Source: an uncultured delta proteobacterium
GTDB lineage: Bacteria; Myxococcota_A; Polyangia; Polyangiales; Polyangiaceae
Length of the DNA: 64,000 bases
Direction: 5' to 3'
NCBI GenBank assembly: GCA_903892415.1
Contig: CAITIQ010000473.1
Span: 28,174 to 92,173, forward strand
Shown here: positions 50,877 to 59,149 of the stretch, piece after piece
Layout: each line of letters starts with the position of its first letter
How positions within the stretch are numbered: position 1 is the first letter of the stretch
Program-made: the position numbers and the translations under genes
Notes under the pieces: generated by a model
What the model was told of the DNA's origin: nothing
Seen by the model: only the letters and a program-made list of their open reading frames with translations
The model's database searches: none

Positions 50877-52684
50877 TCCTTGGCGTGTCCCGGCACGGTT
50901 TGGCGCGCGTCGTTGACGAGCTTGAGCACCAGCTCGCGCTGCGCTGCCTTGTGCTCGAGGTGCACATGGTAGCTGGCCGCGTGCGCCTCGAGCTTTACCA
51001 ACTCAAGCCGCGCATCACCCAATTCAGCGCGCAGCCTGCCCAGTGCGCACTGCTCGAACTCCTTGGTTGCGAAGGCGACCGGGAGCGAGAACTCAACGAG
51101 CTGAGCGCGCTCGGCGTGGACCGAAAGGACGCGTACCAGGCTTAGCAAGTGCGGAACCCGCACATCACGCGCTTGCGAATGCAGCACCACGTCGAACAAG
51201 GTTACCCGCGTGATCTCGCCGCTGACCTCCCCGATTGTGACGCGCTGACCAACCCTTAACCGGCGACCGAACGCGACATACGCACCGAGCGCTCCATTGG
51301 CGACGAGAGGTGTGCACGCGAGTCCGAGGGTAACCATGCCGATGAAGCCCGCGCGAGCAAGCGCACCTTCCGCGTGGCCGGTGAGTACGGGCGCGGCGAA
51401 CACCAGCGTCACGAGCACGATGCCCAGCCGTGACAGAAAACGAGTGGGCTCGGCTAGATCAGCAGGCAGCCACGGAACCAACGTAGTTCCGTCGCGAACC
51501 GCCTCAAAGAATAGCCCGACCACGCGCAGTAGCAGCAGCATCACCAGGCCGGCGATCGCCACCACCACCGTTATCGGCAAGGTCGAGACCACTCGTGTAG
51601 TCAGCTCAACGAAGGGCTCGAGAATCAGTGTGTTGATTCGCTGCGTGTAGCCGCGCGTGCCCACGAACTGATTGAGCGCAGCGATGATCCACCAATAGAC
51701 GACTGCGAACTGAAGCAGCCACTTCCCGACGCCCAAGGCAAGCGCTGAGCCGCTTCGAACAGCAGCGGGCGTCAGCAAGGTCACGCTCCGAACGCGAAGC
51801 GCGGGCACTCGTTGAGGGTTGTCATCGAGCCACGCGTTTGCGCGTTCTGTGAACTCGCCGGTTTTGCGCAGAAGGTACAGAACGATGACGCCAAACAGCA
51901 CCACCATGCTGATTCCGAAGAGCCGGCGGGCTAGCGCGTTGCGCGCCTTCTCCTTTGCGATCGTGCTTCGTAGTTGAGCGGCGACCGCGTCAGCGTGGGC
52001 ATCGAGAGAGCTCTCGCCGTTCGCCAAGGCGTCTTGCGGCCCCAACTGAATGATTGGCGTCTGTCCGAGATAGATGACGGCAACCTCGGGAGCGCGTTCC
52101 ACCCGAACGTCTTCCTCGTTCGTTGAGTCGAACACCTCGCGAAGCACCTTCTCCGCCCGCTTTGCCCTTTGCTTGGCCTCAACGTCCCCAGCGTTCGCTC
52201 GCACAGAGAACGCCAGCGAATCCCCGAGCATTACGTCAGCGGGAGCAACTGTCGGAGGCGGCGGTGGTGGAATCGGCTGCGCAGAGGGAAGCGGAGCCGG
52301 CGGCGGCACCGCTGACGGCAGTGGCGTAGACGCGCTCGTCGGGGGCACCACGCGCGGTTGCGTCGGTGGGCGGGGCAAACTGGGCTCGGCCCCCGAGCCA
52401 GGAGGTTGCGCCGAAGCCGAAGGTTGCCCGGAGACCGAAGGTTGCGCCGAGGCCGAAGGTTGCGCCGAAGCCGACGTTTGCCCTGAGGTCCAAGGTCTCG
52501 TCGAGGCCGAAGCTTGCGGCGACGGTTGCGCCGGTGCGGTCGCGCTAACGAGGAGCGTCAGAGCTACGCAGACTAGCGTGGACAGAGTCCGCGAAGATTC
52601 AGGGAGCAACCCCGGCACACAATCAATGACTCGAGCCAAAGTTCGACGCTGACGGAGGCGCTCCGCGAAGCGTGTCCGATTCAT
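50873..52684 (-). CDS. MscS-family mechanosensitive channel with long periplasmic N-terminus
   Basis: About 603 residues. A signal-like segment (VCVALTLLVSATAPAQ) is followed by a disordered Pro/Ser/Ala-rich part with SASAQP repeats, a small alpha/beta domain, several TM helices, then the pore helix (LGLACTPLVANGALGAYVAF) and an MscS-type beta domain (RLRVGQRVTIGEVSGEITRVTLFDVVL), ending in an alpha/beta domain. The pore helix is less canonical than in E. coli MscS. The first gene of the mscS-antiporter-antiporter operon. ATG 52684 is preferred; an upstream in-frame start at 52726 is possible. Confidence 0.8.
   Translation of the reverse strand: MNRTRFAERLRQRRTLARVIDCVPGLLPESSRTLSTLVCVALTLLVSATAPAQPSPQASASTRPWTSGQTSASAQPSASAQPSVSGQPSASAQPPGSGAEPSLPRPPTQPRVVPPTSASTPLPSAVPPPAPLPSAQPIPPPPPPTVAPADVMLGDSLAFSVRANAGDVEAKQRAKRAEKVLREVFDSTNEEDVRVERAPEVAVIYLGQTPIIQLGPQDALANGESSLDAHADAVAAQLRSTIAKEKARNALARRLFGISMVVLFGVIVLYLLRKTGEFTERANAWLDDNPQRVPALRVRSVTLLTPAAVRSGSALALGVGKWLLQFAVVYWWIIAALNQFVGTRGYTQRINTLILEPFVELTTRVVSTLPITVVVAIAGLVMLLLLRVVGLFFEAVRDGTTLVPWLPADLAEPTRFLSRLGIVLVTLVFAAPVLTGHAEGALARAGFIGMVTLGLACTPLVANGALGAYVAFGRRLRVGQRVTIGEVSGEITRVTLFDVVLHSQARDVRVPHLLSLVRVLSVHAERAQLVEFSLPVAFATKEFEQCALGRLRAELGDARLELVKLEAHAASYHVHLEHKAAQRELVLKLVNDARQTVPGHAKE
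52404..52493 (-). repeat. Five 18-bp tandem units in the mscS-like gene
   Basis: Units starting with GGTTGC(on the plus strand) recur every 18 bases at 52404, 52422, 52440, 52458 and, degenerate, 52476. They encode a Ser-Ala-Gln-Pro-rich disordered segment in the periplasmic part. Confidence 0.7.
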
Positions 52685-52766
52685 TCGGTCCGTTGCATCC
52701 GCCCTCGGAGGAGAACGCCTCGCCACGATGGGCCGTCCATTGCGTCAGCGTACACCAAAGACAATG

Positions 52767-52805
52767 CCCAAGCGCCCAGCGAAGGATTCCCCGCTGAGCG
52801 TTGGG
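52767..52805 (-). terminator. Possible intrinsic terminator after carD
   Basis: On the minus strand CCCAACGCTCAGCG and CGCTGGGCGCTTGGG form a stem of about 14 pairs with one bulge and a 10-base loop, 12 bases after the carD stop. Only a weak T-rich tract follows (TTGTCTTTGG), so termination efficiency is doubtful. Confidence 0.35.
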
Positions 52806-52816
52806 CCACGGTCTCG

Positions 52817-53320
52817 TCAGTTGGAGAGGAAGATCGCTTCGATCTCGTTTTTTACGTCTTCTTCGGTTTGCCCGCGAGCGATCGCAATTTCCTTCACGAT
52901 CAATGACCGAGCCTCATCCAGCATACGCTTCTCTCCGAAGGAGAGCTGCTTGTCGGTCTTGAGCCGGTAGAGGTCACGAAGCACTTCTGCGACGTCGTAG
53001 ATGGAGCCCGTCTTGATCTTGTCCATGAAACCGCGATACCGCCGGTTCCAGGTTTGCTTGTCGAAAGCCACGGTGCGCTCTCGCAGGATGTCGAACACCT
53101 CCTGGATCTCCTGGTCACTGATGAGCTGTCGGAGTCCAACCGCGTTAGCGTTGCCGACCGGGACGCGAATCTTGCTGTTGTTTTGCAACAGCCGAAGCAC
53201 GTAGAAGCGCTGCCGGTTACCCCCGATATCCAGCTCCTCAATGCCGATGACCTCAGCGACGCCACCCCGCGGGTAGACTGCTTTGTCACCGACCTTGAAC
53301 TGAATGGGTTGAGCCTGCAT
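52817..53320 (-). CDS. cdnL: CarD/CdnL-family transcription regulator
   Basis: 167 residues. The N-terminal RNA-polymerase-interaction (Tudor-like) domain starts FKVGDKAVYPRGGVAEVIGI and the C-terminal helical domain contains TWNRRYRGFMDKIKTGSI and LSFGEKRMLDEARSLIVKEI. CdnL binds the beta subunit and stabilises open complexes, mainly at rRNA promoters; in Myxococcus it is essential. The ATG at 53318-53320 has a strong AAGGAAAGGA Shine-Dalgarno; an upstream in-frame ATG would add 16 unconserved residues. A clear promoter lies about 240 bases upstream. Confidence 0.95.
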   Translation of the reverse strand: MQAQPIQFKVGDKAVYPRGGVAEVIGIEELDIGGNRQRFYVLRLLQNNSKIRVPVGNANAVGLRQLISDQEIQEVFDILRERTVAFDKQTWNRRYRGFMDKIKTGSIYDVAEVLRDLYRLKTDKQLSFGEKRMLDEARSLIVKEIAIARGQTEEDVKNEIEAIFLSN

Positions 53321-53651
53321 AGCGTTTTCCTTTCCTTCACCACCGAGCGGTGGCTTCAGCTCTCCCAAGGCGGAAAACCTTTCGGAGCTGAATCTGTACT
53401 TCCGCCCATTTTCGGCGGTTCACGAACGTGTTAGCGCTTGAGCGCTCCTGATTAACAACTGGCGCGTCGGCACATTCCGTCAAAAACAGCGCCCGAAGTC
53501 AGATAAGATTCAGGCTCCGCGGCCGACGACTTGACTGCCTTTTTTGCGCCAAGCGCGCGCACTGTAGCTAGTCCTTGTGGAACTGTCAACGCTAAATTGA
53601 CGCGGCGACCCCCTCTGACGCGCCGTTCCGAAACAGGCACGTACGGGTGAG
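53321..53651 (-). other. carD leader and ppx-carD intergenic region
   Basis: 331 bases without a supported gene. They hold the carD promoter at 53561-53589 and a leader of about 230 bases. Immediately before the Shine-Dalgarno lies CCACC-GCTC-GGTGG (53340-53353), a 5-bp hairpin. No riboswitch class was recognised. Confidence 0.5.
53561..53589 (-). promoter_or_regulatory. carD promoter (sigma70-type)
   Basis: On the minus strand TTGACA (53584-53589), 17 bases, then TACAGT (53561-53566). A perfect -35 and a good -10 at optimal spacing. It precedes carD by about 240 bases. Confidence 0.7.
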
Positions 53652-54596
53652 TCAACGCTGGCTGAGTTCGTCAGCGAGACCCCAGCGTACCCCGCGGTCA
53701 GACACGAGCATCGTGGTCGCGCCCAAGCTTTCGAGAACGCGCGCGCAGAGCAAGGCTCCCGCAACGATGACATCCGCGCGCTTGGGGCTCAGCCCCGGCA
53801 AACGGCAACGCTCATCGAGCGGTGTCTTCTTCAGCAGTTCGAACACACGCTGCGCGCTCTCTAGCGAAAGCTCGGCTCCGTGAACGAGCTTTGCTTCGTA
53901 GGGATCGATGTTGTTTGCGATGGCAAGCAGCGTGGTGACTGTACCCGCAACGCCCACCACGCGGACGTCGCCTCCGGCCTTCACGGGGTTGTTGGTGAGC
54001 GTTTCCGCAATCGTCGATTCGAGACGCGCGAGATCTGCGACTGAAACCGGATCCTCCTGAACACAACGCTCGGTCAAACGCACGCTGCCAATGTCCAGGC
54101 TGATTGCCTGAGTCACCGCGCCAGAAGCAGAGCCGCGAATGAACTCGGTACTGCCGCCGCCGATGTCGAATACGACGACCTCGGAGGTTGGCGGCAGATT
54201 GAGGCCCGAGAGCCCGCCCTTGAAGGTGAGCCGTGCTTCCTCCTCCCCGCCGATCACCCGCGGTTCAACCCCGAGGATCTCGGCCGCGCGCGCTCGAAAC
54301 TGCTCACCCCCACGCGCGTCTCGCATCGCGCTGGTGCCAACGACGTCCACACGTCGAACGTCCCTTGCGCGAAGTTCCTTTGCGTACGCCGCCAAGCACT
54401 CGAGCGTGCGTTCGCAGGCAGCAGCGGAAAGCTCTCGCTTTCGGTCTACACCTTCTCCGAGTCTGGTTATGGTCGCCGCTTCGTACTCGGGAACGAGGCC
54501 GGACACCGTCCGACGCGCCAACAGCAGCAACACCGAGTTGGTACCGATGTCGATGGTGCCTACGAGCTCCTCAGCACCAGCCTTCGGCGTGGTCAT
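53652..54596 (-). CDS. Ppx/GppA-family phosphatase (short form)
   Basis: 314 residues with the two ASKHA subdomains only: GTIDIGTNSVLLLLARR, GTSAMRDARGGEQF, VVVFDIGGGSTEFI, the SLDIGSVRLTERC stretch and VVGVAGTVTTLLAI. The C-terminal HD-like extension of full-length Ppx is missing, as in many bacterial short forms. It degrades polyphosphate or guanosine pentaphosphate; which one cannot be judged. Its ATG overlaps the OmpA-family gene stop by four bases. Confidence 0.9.
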   Translation of the reverse strand: MTTPKAGAEELVGTIDIGTNSVLLLLARRTVSGLVPEYEAATITRLGEGVDRKRELSAAACERTLECLAAYAKELRARDVRRVDVVGTSAMRDARGGEQFRARAAEILGVEPRVIGGEEEARLTFKGGLSGLNLPPTSEVVVFDIGGGSTEFIRGSASGAVTQAISLDIGSVRLTERCVQEDPVSVADLARLESTIAETLTNNPVKAGGDVRVVGVAGTVTTLLAIANNIDPYEAKLVHGAELSLESAQRVFELLKKTPLDERCRLPGLSPKRADVIVAGALLCARVLESLGATTMLVSDRGVRWGLADELSQR

Positions 54597-55414
54597 TTCG
54601 TGATCGTCTTGAGGTCGATCATCTCCTCGACGTTGGGCATCACGACGAGTTCGACGCGGCGGTTGCCTTTGCGACCGTCTTCACTTGCGTTGTCGGCGAC
54701 GGGGTCGGTGTCGCCATAACCAACCGCCGACCAATTGCCCGGCCGCAGGCCGCCGCCGGTCTTCGTATCGGGATCCGTCAGGTACACGAGCACCTCGCGA
54801 GCGCGCATCGCCGAGAGGCCCCAATTGTCCTTGAACACGCCCTTGAAGGGTTGCGCGTCCGTGTGGCCTGCCACCTGGTAGGTGCGATTCATTAGCCCAG
54901 CGTCGCTGCGAATGACCTCGGCCACCTTGGCGAGGATCTCCTTGCCGCCGCTGCGCAGCGTGTCTCGCCCAGAGTCGAAGAGCACGTCGCCCGGGAGTTG
55001 GATGACGATGCGGTTCTTTCGAATCTGAACCTTCAGGCCGAACTTTGTCAGCTCGTCGAGCTTTCTGCGCAGCACTTCAAAGCGCTGCCTTATCGCCTCG
55101 AGCTGCTCCGCGCGCTTCTTGTAGTCGTCGAGGGCTCGCGCTTGTTGCTCGATGTTGGCGTTGAGATTCGAGATGTCGACGCCGGCGTCACGCAGCTGCT
55201 CCTTGAGCTGTTCGATCTGCGCTTTGGCGTCAGCGAGCTCCTGCTGGGCGTTCTTGTTCGCCGCCGACTCCGCGGCTAGCCGCGCCTTGAGATCTTCGAT
55301 CTCCCGGACCTTGGCGTCGAACTGCTCTTGGCTTGGCCCGCAGCCAGCCAGCCCAACGAATGCCAAAAGAACGCCGGCAAAATAGAGCCCGCGCGTTCGT
55401 CGACCAGTGAGCAT
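54593..55414 (-). CDS. OmpA/MotB-family peptidoglycan-binding lipoprotein
   Basis: 273 residues. Lipobox VGLAGC gives an N-terminal lipid anchor, followed by a coiled-coil of about 100 residues (LKARLAAESAANKNAQQELA and on) and a C-terminal OmpA domain (LFDSGRDTL; VAGHTDAQP; SAMRAREVLVYL; GYGDTDPVADN; NRRVELVVMP) that binds peptidoglycan. Likely a tether between the outer membrane and the wall. It precedes ppx on the same strand and has its own promoter-like element. Confidence 0.88.
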   Translation of the reverse strand: MLTGRRTRGLYFAGVLLAFVGLAGCGPSQEQFDAKVREIEDLKARLAAESAANKNAQQELADAKAQIEQLKEQLRDAGVDISNLNANIEQQARALDDYKKRAEQLEAIRQRFEVLRRKLDELTKFGLKVQIRKNRIVIQLPGDVLFDSGRDTLRSGGKEILAKVAEVIRSDAGLMNRTYQVAGHTDAQPFKGVFKDNWGLSAMRAREVLVYLTDPDTKTGGGLRPGNWSAVGYGDTDPVADNASEDGRKGNRRVELVVMPNVEEMIDLKTITK

Positions 55415-55449
55415 TCAAACCTCCGTGCCGGTTCGCCCCGGCGGGCAGC

Positions 55450-55479
55450 AACGTAGTCCACCCTGGCATCCTGGTTCAA
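55450..55479 (-). promoter_or_regulatory. Candidate promoter of the OmpA-family gene
   Basis: On the minus strand TTGAAC (55474-55479), 18 bases, then TACGTT (55450-55455), about 35 bases before the ATG. Moderate match to a sigma70 promoter. Confidence 0.4.
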
Positions 55480-55661
55480 GGGTGACGTCGGTCGGGGCTA
55501 GGCGTCTTCCATGGACGAAGGGGAAAGGTCAACTAAAAAAGTGGGAATCTTGCAGGCTGGCAGGATGAATCCTGCTGGGTGGCTGTTCAAGCTCCGCAAC
55601 GCTTGCGGACCTCAATTGGGGAAAAGCGCCTGTGGACAATCGACATCCTGAAAAATTTTCC

Positions 55662-55690
55662 TTGACCGTGCCCATGCGTGGCAATATACG
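55662..55690 (+). promoter_or_regulatory. Histone H1-like gene promoter
   Basis: TTGACC (55662-55667), 17 bases, TATACG (55685-55690). Strong sigma70-type match; predicted leader of about 150 bases to the ATG at 55849. Confidence 0.6.
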
Positions 55691-55848
55691 TCGTGCAACA
55701 TCTGTTGCTTCTGGAGTTTCATCTCTCAGGTGAGACGCTTGAACAAAGGTTCCGTGCTCGGCGGGTTCGAGTCCGGAATTGAGATTGGGCGGGGCTGACA
55801 CGTTCGTGAAAGCCCGGAATTGTCGGAAGCGAAAATAGGAGGATCCAG

Positions 55849-56169
55849 ATGGCTGCTAAAAAGACTGCTGCAAAAAAGGCTGCTGTGAAGAAAGTCACCA
55901 AGACGGCGAAGAAGCCGGCTGCTGGTAAGGCCGCTAAGGTCGCCAAGGCCAAGAAGGCTGCACCGAAGAAGGCTGCTGCCAAGAAGGCTGCACCGAAGAA
56001 GGCTGCTGCCAAGAAGGCTGCACCGAAGAAGGCTGCTGCCAAGAAGGCTGCACCGAAGAAGGCTGCTGCTAAGAAGGCCGCCAAGAAGGCTGCTCCCCGG
56101 AAGGCGAAAGCCGCCCCGGCTCCAGCGGCGCCTGCGACCGAGCCGACCTCGCACGACGAATCTGAATAG
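55849..56169 (+). CDS. Histone H1-like Lys/Ala-rich DNA-binding protein
   Basis: 106 residues, nearly all Lys, Ala and Pro: KKAAPKKAAA units in tandem after a KTAAKK-type start, ending in a short acidic tail (TEPTSHDESE). Such proteins (Hc1/AlgP type) compact DNA and are common in Myxococcota. A strong AGGAGG at 55837-55842. The basic repeats make it well suited to bulk DNA binding. Confidence 0.88.
   Translation: MAAKKTAAKKAAVKKVTKTAKKPAAGKAAKVAKAKKAAPKKAAAKKAAPKKAAAKKAAPKKAAAKKAAPKKAAAKKAAKKAAPRKAKAAPAPAAPATEPTSHDESE
55951..56070 (+). repeat. Four tandem 30-bp units in the histone H1-like gene
   Basis: Each 30-base unit encodes KKAAPKKAAA. The first three are identical; the fourth differs only in its last base. 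Each unit is itself two related half-units (KKAAP/KKAAA). Confidence 0.92.
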
Positions 56170-56347
56170 TACGGCCCAGTCGCGGTGAAGCTCGAACTGT
56201 GGCTGCTATCACAGGAAGGGCTTGCCGACGCGGCATTGATTCGCTGCGACTGGCCGCACGTTAGCGTGCATGTCGATTCTCAGCTGAGCTGCGAAAGGGA
56301 CTCCAAGCTCGGAGTCACGCATCTCTGACGGGGGCACAAGAAAGTAG

Positions 56348-56382
56348 CACACTGAAGAAGTGTGGCTGCTTTTCGTGCTTTT
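56348..56382 (+). terminator. Possible terminator downstream of the histone H1-like gene
   Basis: CACACT-gaaga-AGTGTG (56348-56364) forms a 6-bp hairpin, followed by a T-rich tract (56369-56382). It sits about 180 bases after the stop, in the 228-base convergent gap before the 526-aa gene. Modest stem, interrupted T-run. Confidence 0.35.
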
Positions 56383-56397
56383 GTGGCCTTGGTACGG

Positions 56398-57978
56398 CTA
56401 CTCACCCAGATAGAGTCTGAGTGCTCGTGCAGCGGCCTGCTTGTCGAAGGGGGCGTCTTTCAGTTCAACGCGCCCGCTGATTCGGTCGAAGAGTTCCACC
56501 AAGTAGGAGTGGAAGGCCTCTGCCTCCTCGATCGCCATGATGAAGCGCTGGGGGTCCACGAGCTCGGTGTCGGAGAGTGCCGCCATGGCGTCCATGAAGG
56601 CGTCGAAGCGCGGGTAGTCCCCGACCCGCAGCAGCGGATAGCCCATCGCACGGAAGTAGCCGAGGAACTCGCGAACGAACGCGAAGCTCTGCAGCTTGCC
56701 CCAACGATCGATCGTTGGATCCGTGTGGCGAGCTTTGCTGGAAAAGGCGCGGACGATCTGCGCGAACATCCAGATGTCGCGCCTCAGGCGCTCGCTTGAT
56801 GCGCGCCGCGCGGCGAAGTCATCGAACACCTGCCCATCGTCTAAGCCCGACTTGAGCGACTTGCCAAGGAAGAGCACCGCGTTCTGAATCGACGGTCGCA
56901 GGTTCTTGGTCACCTCGCGCAGCTTGACTCGCAGCTCAGCCTCCGAAGGTCCCGACTCAACGGTGGGTAAGTCGTGCTCGAAGGTGCGCCGCATCTCCAG
57001 TCGCAAGTTGGCGGCGACGCCAGTGAGCGCGCCCTTGATCGCCATGAGCCTGTCGCCCTCGGATCGCAGTTCGTCGAAGCGCCCGGCGATCTCCTTCGCC
57101 GGAACGCGCAGCAGGTCGGCTTGGTAGCCGTCGGCGAGAAGCCCGCCTGCGCGTCGTCGCAAGTACCCGGACAGCGCGCGCGCGTCGCTGCGCAGCACTG
57201 CGAGCGTCAGGAAGGCCCGCCCTCCAATCCGACGATCCGAATGGTCCATCGCGATGGCGTCGAGCAACTTCAAGTAACGCAGCAGACGAAAGAGCGAGAG
57301 GAACGTGAGCGCGACAAGCCGATGGGCCTGGTCCCCGTTGACGTTTTGGATCAGCTCAAGAACGTGCGTCGATGGGATTCGGTCGAACTCCGGACGAAAC
57401 TCGAGCGCCGATAGCGGATTGAAGAACGTACTTTGCGCAGACTCGCGCATCGCCACCGCGAGCATCGAGTAGAACAGGCGAAACGGAACCCTCGGCAGTT
57501 TGAGTAGGCCGTTGGTAACTTCAATCAGGTTGGTCAAGCCATGGCGCATGACAACCAGGCTCTCCTCGGGAAGCTCCTGTCCCGACAGGGAGGAGCGTAG
57601 GAGACGCGAGCGCGCGCCGTCCTCGGGCAAGACCGTCTCGAGATAGCGATGGAAGACGAAGGCTTTGTCGCGGTCACCGAGCAGCGTCCGCGAAAGCTGA
57701 ACGATGCGTTGCATGCCGTCCCGGGTCTCGCGCAGGTGATCGCGAAAATCCAACGACACGAAGGTTCTACGGCCGGTGGCCCCTGTGTGGTTGCGCGGAT
57801 TGGCGAAGCAAGCGACGCCCTTGAGCAGGACCTCCAGCTCAAACAGGACTTCGTCTTTGCGGTCTGCGCTGAGCCCCGCGAACCATGTGTCTCGCGCAAG
57901 TTGTTGCTCACGCCGCAGTCCGCGCGTGTTGCGCAGCAGTTCGGCGTAGGCGTTGGGTTGAGTCGTTTGGCTAGGCAT
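56398..57978 (-). CDS. Unrecognised 526-aa helical protein
   Basis: 526 residues, no signal peptide, TM helix or recognised motif. The predicted secondary structure is almost all helical, with amphipathic stretches such as DAMQRIVQLSRTLLGDRDKA-type and LIEVTNGLLKLPRVPFRLFY, and it is rich in Arg and Leu. It stands alone between convergent and same-strand neighbours. No family could be assigned; it could be a large adaptor or an enzyme with an unfamiliar fold. Confidence 0.65.
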   Translation of the reverse strand: MPSQTTQPNAYAELLRNTRGLRREQQLARDTWFAGLSADRKDEVLFELEVLLKGVACFANPRNHTGATGRRTFVSLDFRDHLRETRDGMQRIVQLSRTLLGDRDKAFVFHRYLETVLPEDGARSRLLRSSLSGQELPEESLVVMRHGLTNLIEVTNGLLKLPRVPFRLFYSMLAVAMRESAQSTFFNPLSALEFRPEFDRIPSTHVLELIQNVNGDQAHRLVALTFLSLFRLLRYLKLLDAIAMDHSDRRIGGRAFLTLAVLRSDARALSGYLRRRAGGLLADGYQADLLRVPAKEIAGRFDELRSEGDRLMAIKGALTGVAANLRLEMRRTFEHDLPTVESGPSEAELRVKLREVTKNLRPSIQNAVLFLGKSLKSGLDDGQVFDDFAARRASSERLRRDIWMFAQIVRAFSSKARHTDPTIDRWGKLQSFAFVREFLGYFRAMGYPLLRVGDYPRFDAFMDAMAALSDTELVDPQRFIMAIEEAEAFHSYLVELFDRISGRVELKDAPFDKQAAARALRLYLGE

Positions 57979-58001
57979 TGCGTTGATTCAGCCGAGGGTG
58001 C

Positions 58002-58598
58002 TCATTTGCGAGCCTTGAACACAAAGGGATGTCGGTAGGTCGTCTCTTTGCCGCTCGGGGACGCGGGGTAACTGAGCGACTTTGCGACGTCGACCATGCA
58101 GGTTTCCGCCGTCTTGTCGGTTAGGTCGGTCTTGCTCGGATCGAAGGCTGCGCTGGCGAACGAGCCGTCTGGGTTTAGCTTGATCGAGAGCATGACGTTG
58201 ACCTCCTTGCCTGCCGGGTTGGTTTTGGCCCAAGCATCGAAGCACGCGCGGAATTTGTCGCGGCTGGCCAGCACCGTGTTCTTGATGCCCTCCAGTCGGT
58301 CGCTCGAGCCGGCATCGGCGGCCGGCTGCGCGTTGTTCATCACCGTGCCTGCGTCGGGCGGTTCATTGATGCTCTCGGCGCTGCCCAGCGCAACCGCCGT
58401 CTCGGAAGGCGTCGGGGCAAGCTCCGGCGCGGCCGTCGCTGAGTCGGGCGCGGGGGCCGAGGTTGGAGCTCCACTCGTTGGGTGTGAGCCGTGTGCGTTT
58501 TGGTCTGCTCCCGTGCTCGTTGAACAGGCCAGTGCCAGAAACGTCGCGGTTGCCATGGTGGAGAGCGCGAGGCCGGCGAGGGGGGCTCGGTTTTGCAT
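58002..58598 (-). CDS. Lipoprotein with AgmX/PglI-type C-terminal domain
   Basis: 198 residues. Lipobox LALAC at Cys25, a Pro/Ala/Ser-rich linker of about 80 residues, then a C-terminal domain (RDKFRACFDAWAKTNPAGKE; VNVMLSIKLNPDGSF; ETCMVDVAKSLSYP) that matches the AgmX/PglI domain of the GltJ-like protein at 2719-4572, including the two cysteines. In GltJ-type proteins this domain is periplasmic. Here it would be tethered to a membrane by lipid. 23 bases after the 526-aa gene end on the same strand. Confidence 0.68.
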   Translation of the reverse strand: MQNRAPLAGLALSTMATATFLALACSTSTGADQNAHGSHPTSGAPTSAPAPDSATAAPELAPTPSETAVALGSAESINEPPDAGTVMNNAQPAADAGSSDRLEGIKNTVLASRDKFRACFDAWAKTNPAGKEVNVMLSIKLNPDGSFASAAFDPSKTDLTDKTAETCMVDVAKSLSYPASPSGKETTYRHPFVFKARK

Positions 58599-58681
58599 GT
58601 GGCGGCATGCTATCAAGCCACCCCCAGCCTGGAGGGGGCTTTTCGCTAGGGGAGGGCTGCTCGCGGTGTTAACTCGTCCCC

Positions 58682-59149
58682 ATGGTTCGAGTCCTGCTGT
58701 TGGCTGCGGTGGCATCGGCTGCGCTGTCTTGCAGCTCGCAAGAACTGAAGCTCTGCGGTGAAATCCCCGTAGACGGCTGCCCCTTGGGCCGTGGTGGTAC
58801 GTGTGAGGACCCGTTCTGCGCCGCTCTCTACGATTGCATCGACGGTGCCTGGACGCTTGCTGAAACCTGTGAAGGCTTTGGCGGTCAAGGGGCCGGCGGG
58901 GGGCAGGCCGGCATGGGGGGCGGACAGGGCGGCGGCTGCGATTTGGTGTTCGACCGAAGCCTAGAGGCAAGGGGCTGCACGCCGGACCTGCAGTCTCCCG
59001 ATTGCCCCGCCGCAGCCGCAGAGGGGCTATGCGACCCTTGTCTCACGGGGTGCCTCGACTTCTTCCTGTGCACCGAGCCTGGCTGGGAGAGCGTCGCCTA
59101 TTGCGATGAAGACGGCGCTTTCTTCGTGATGGAAGGGGCGCTCCGTTGA
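58682..59149 (+). CDS. Small cysteine-rich lipoprotein with Gly-rich linker
   Basis: 155 residues. Lipobox SAALSC, then CxxC-type and other cysteines (CGEIPVDGCPLG; CEDPFC; CDPCLTGCLD), about 14 cysteines in all, and a Gly/Ala/Gln-rich linker (GGQGAGGGQAGMGGGQ). Disulfide-rich secreted domain, function unknown. Its TTGA junction couples it to the exonuclease-WYL gene. Confidence 0.65.
   Translation: MVRVLLLAAVASAALSCSSQELKLCGEIPVDGCPLGRGGTCEDPFCAALYDCIDGAWTLAETCEGFGGQGAGGGQAGMGGGQGGGCDLVFDRSLEARGCTPDLQSPDCPAAAAEGLCDPCLTGCLDFFLCTEPGWESVAYCDEDGAFFVMEGALR

Larger units (their letters stand above)
55415..55848. other. Intergenic region between the OmpA-family and histone H1-like genes
   Basis: 434 bases with divergent promoter-like elements at 55450-55479 (minus) and 55662-55690 (plus), and a palindrome GCAGGA-TGAA-TCCTGC at 55558-55573. 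No gene is supported. A GGTTCGAGTCC at about 55770 looks like a T-arm but no tRNA fold can be built around it. Confidence 0.5.

Noticed and set aside
55765..55785. T-arm-like sequence GGTTCGAGTCC suggesting a tRNA
   Set aside because: The stem does not close (G-G and G-A pairs) and no acceptor, D-arm or anticodon arm can be formed around it.
56299..56316. GACTCC-AAGCTC-GGAGTC hairpin as terminator
   Set aside because: No T-run after it, so it is not an intrinsic terminator; the later hairpin at 56348 is the better candidate.
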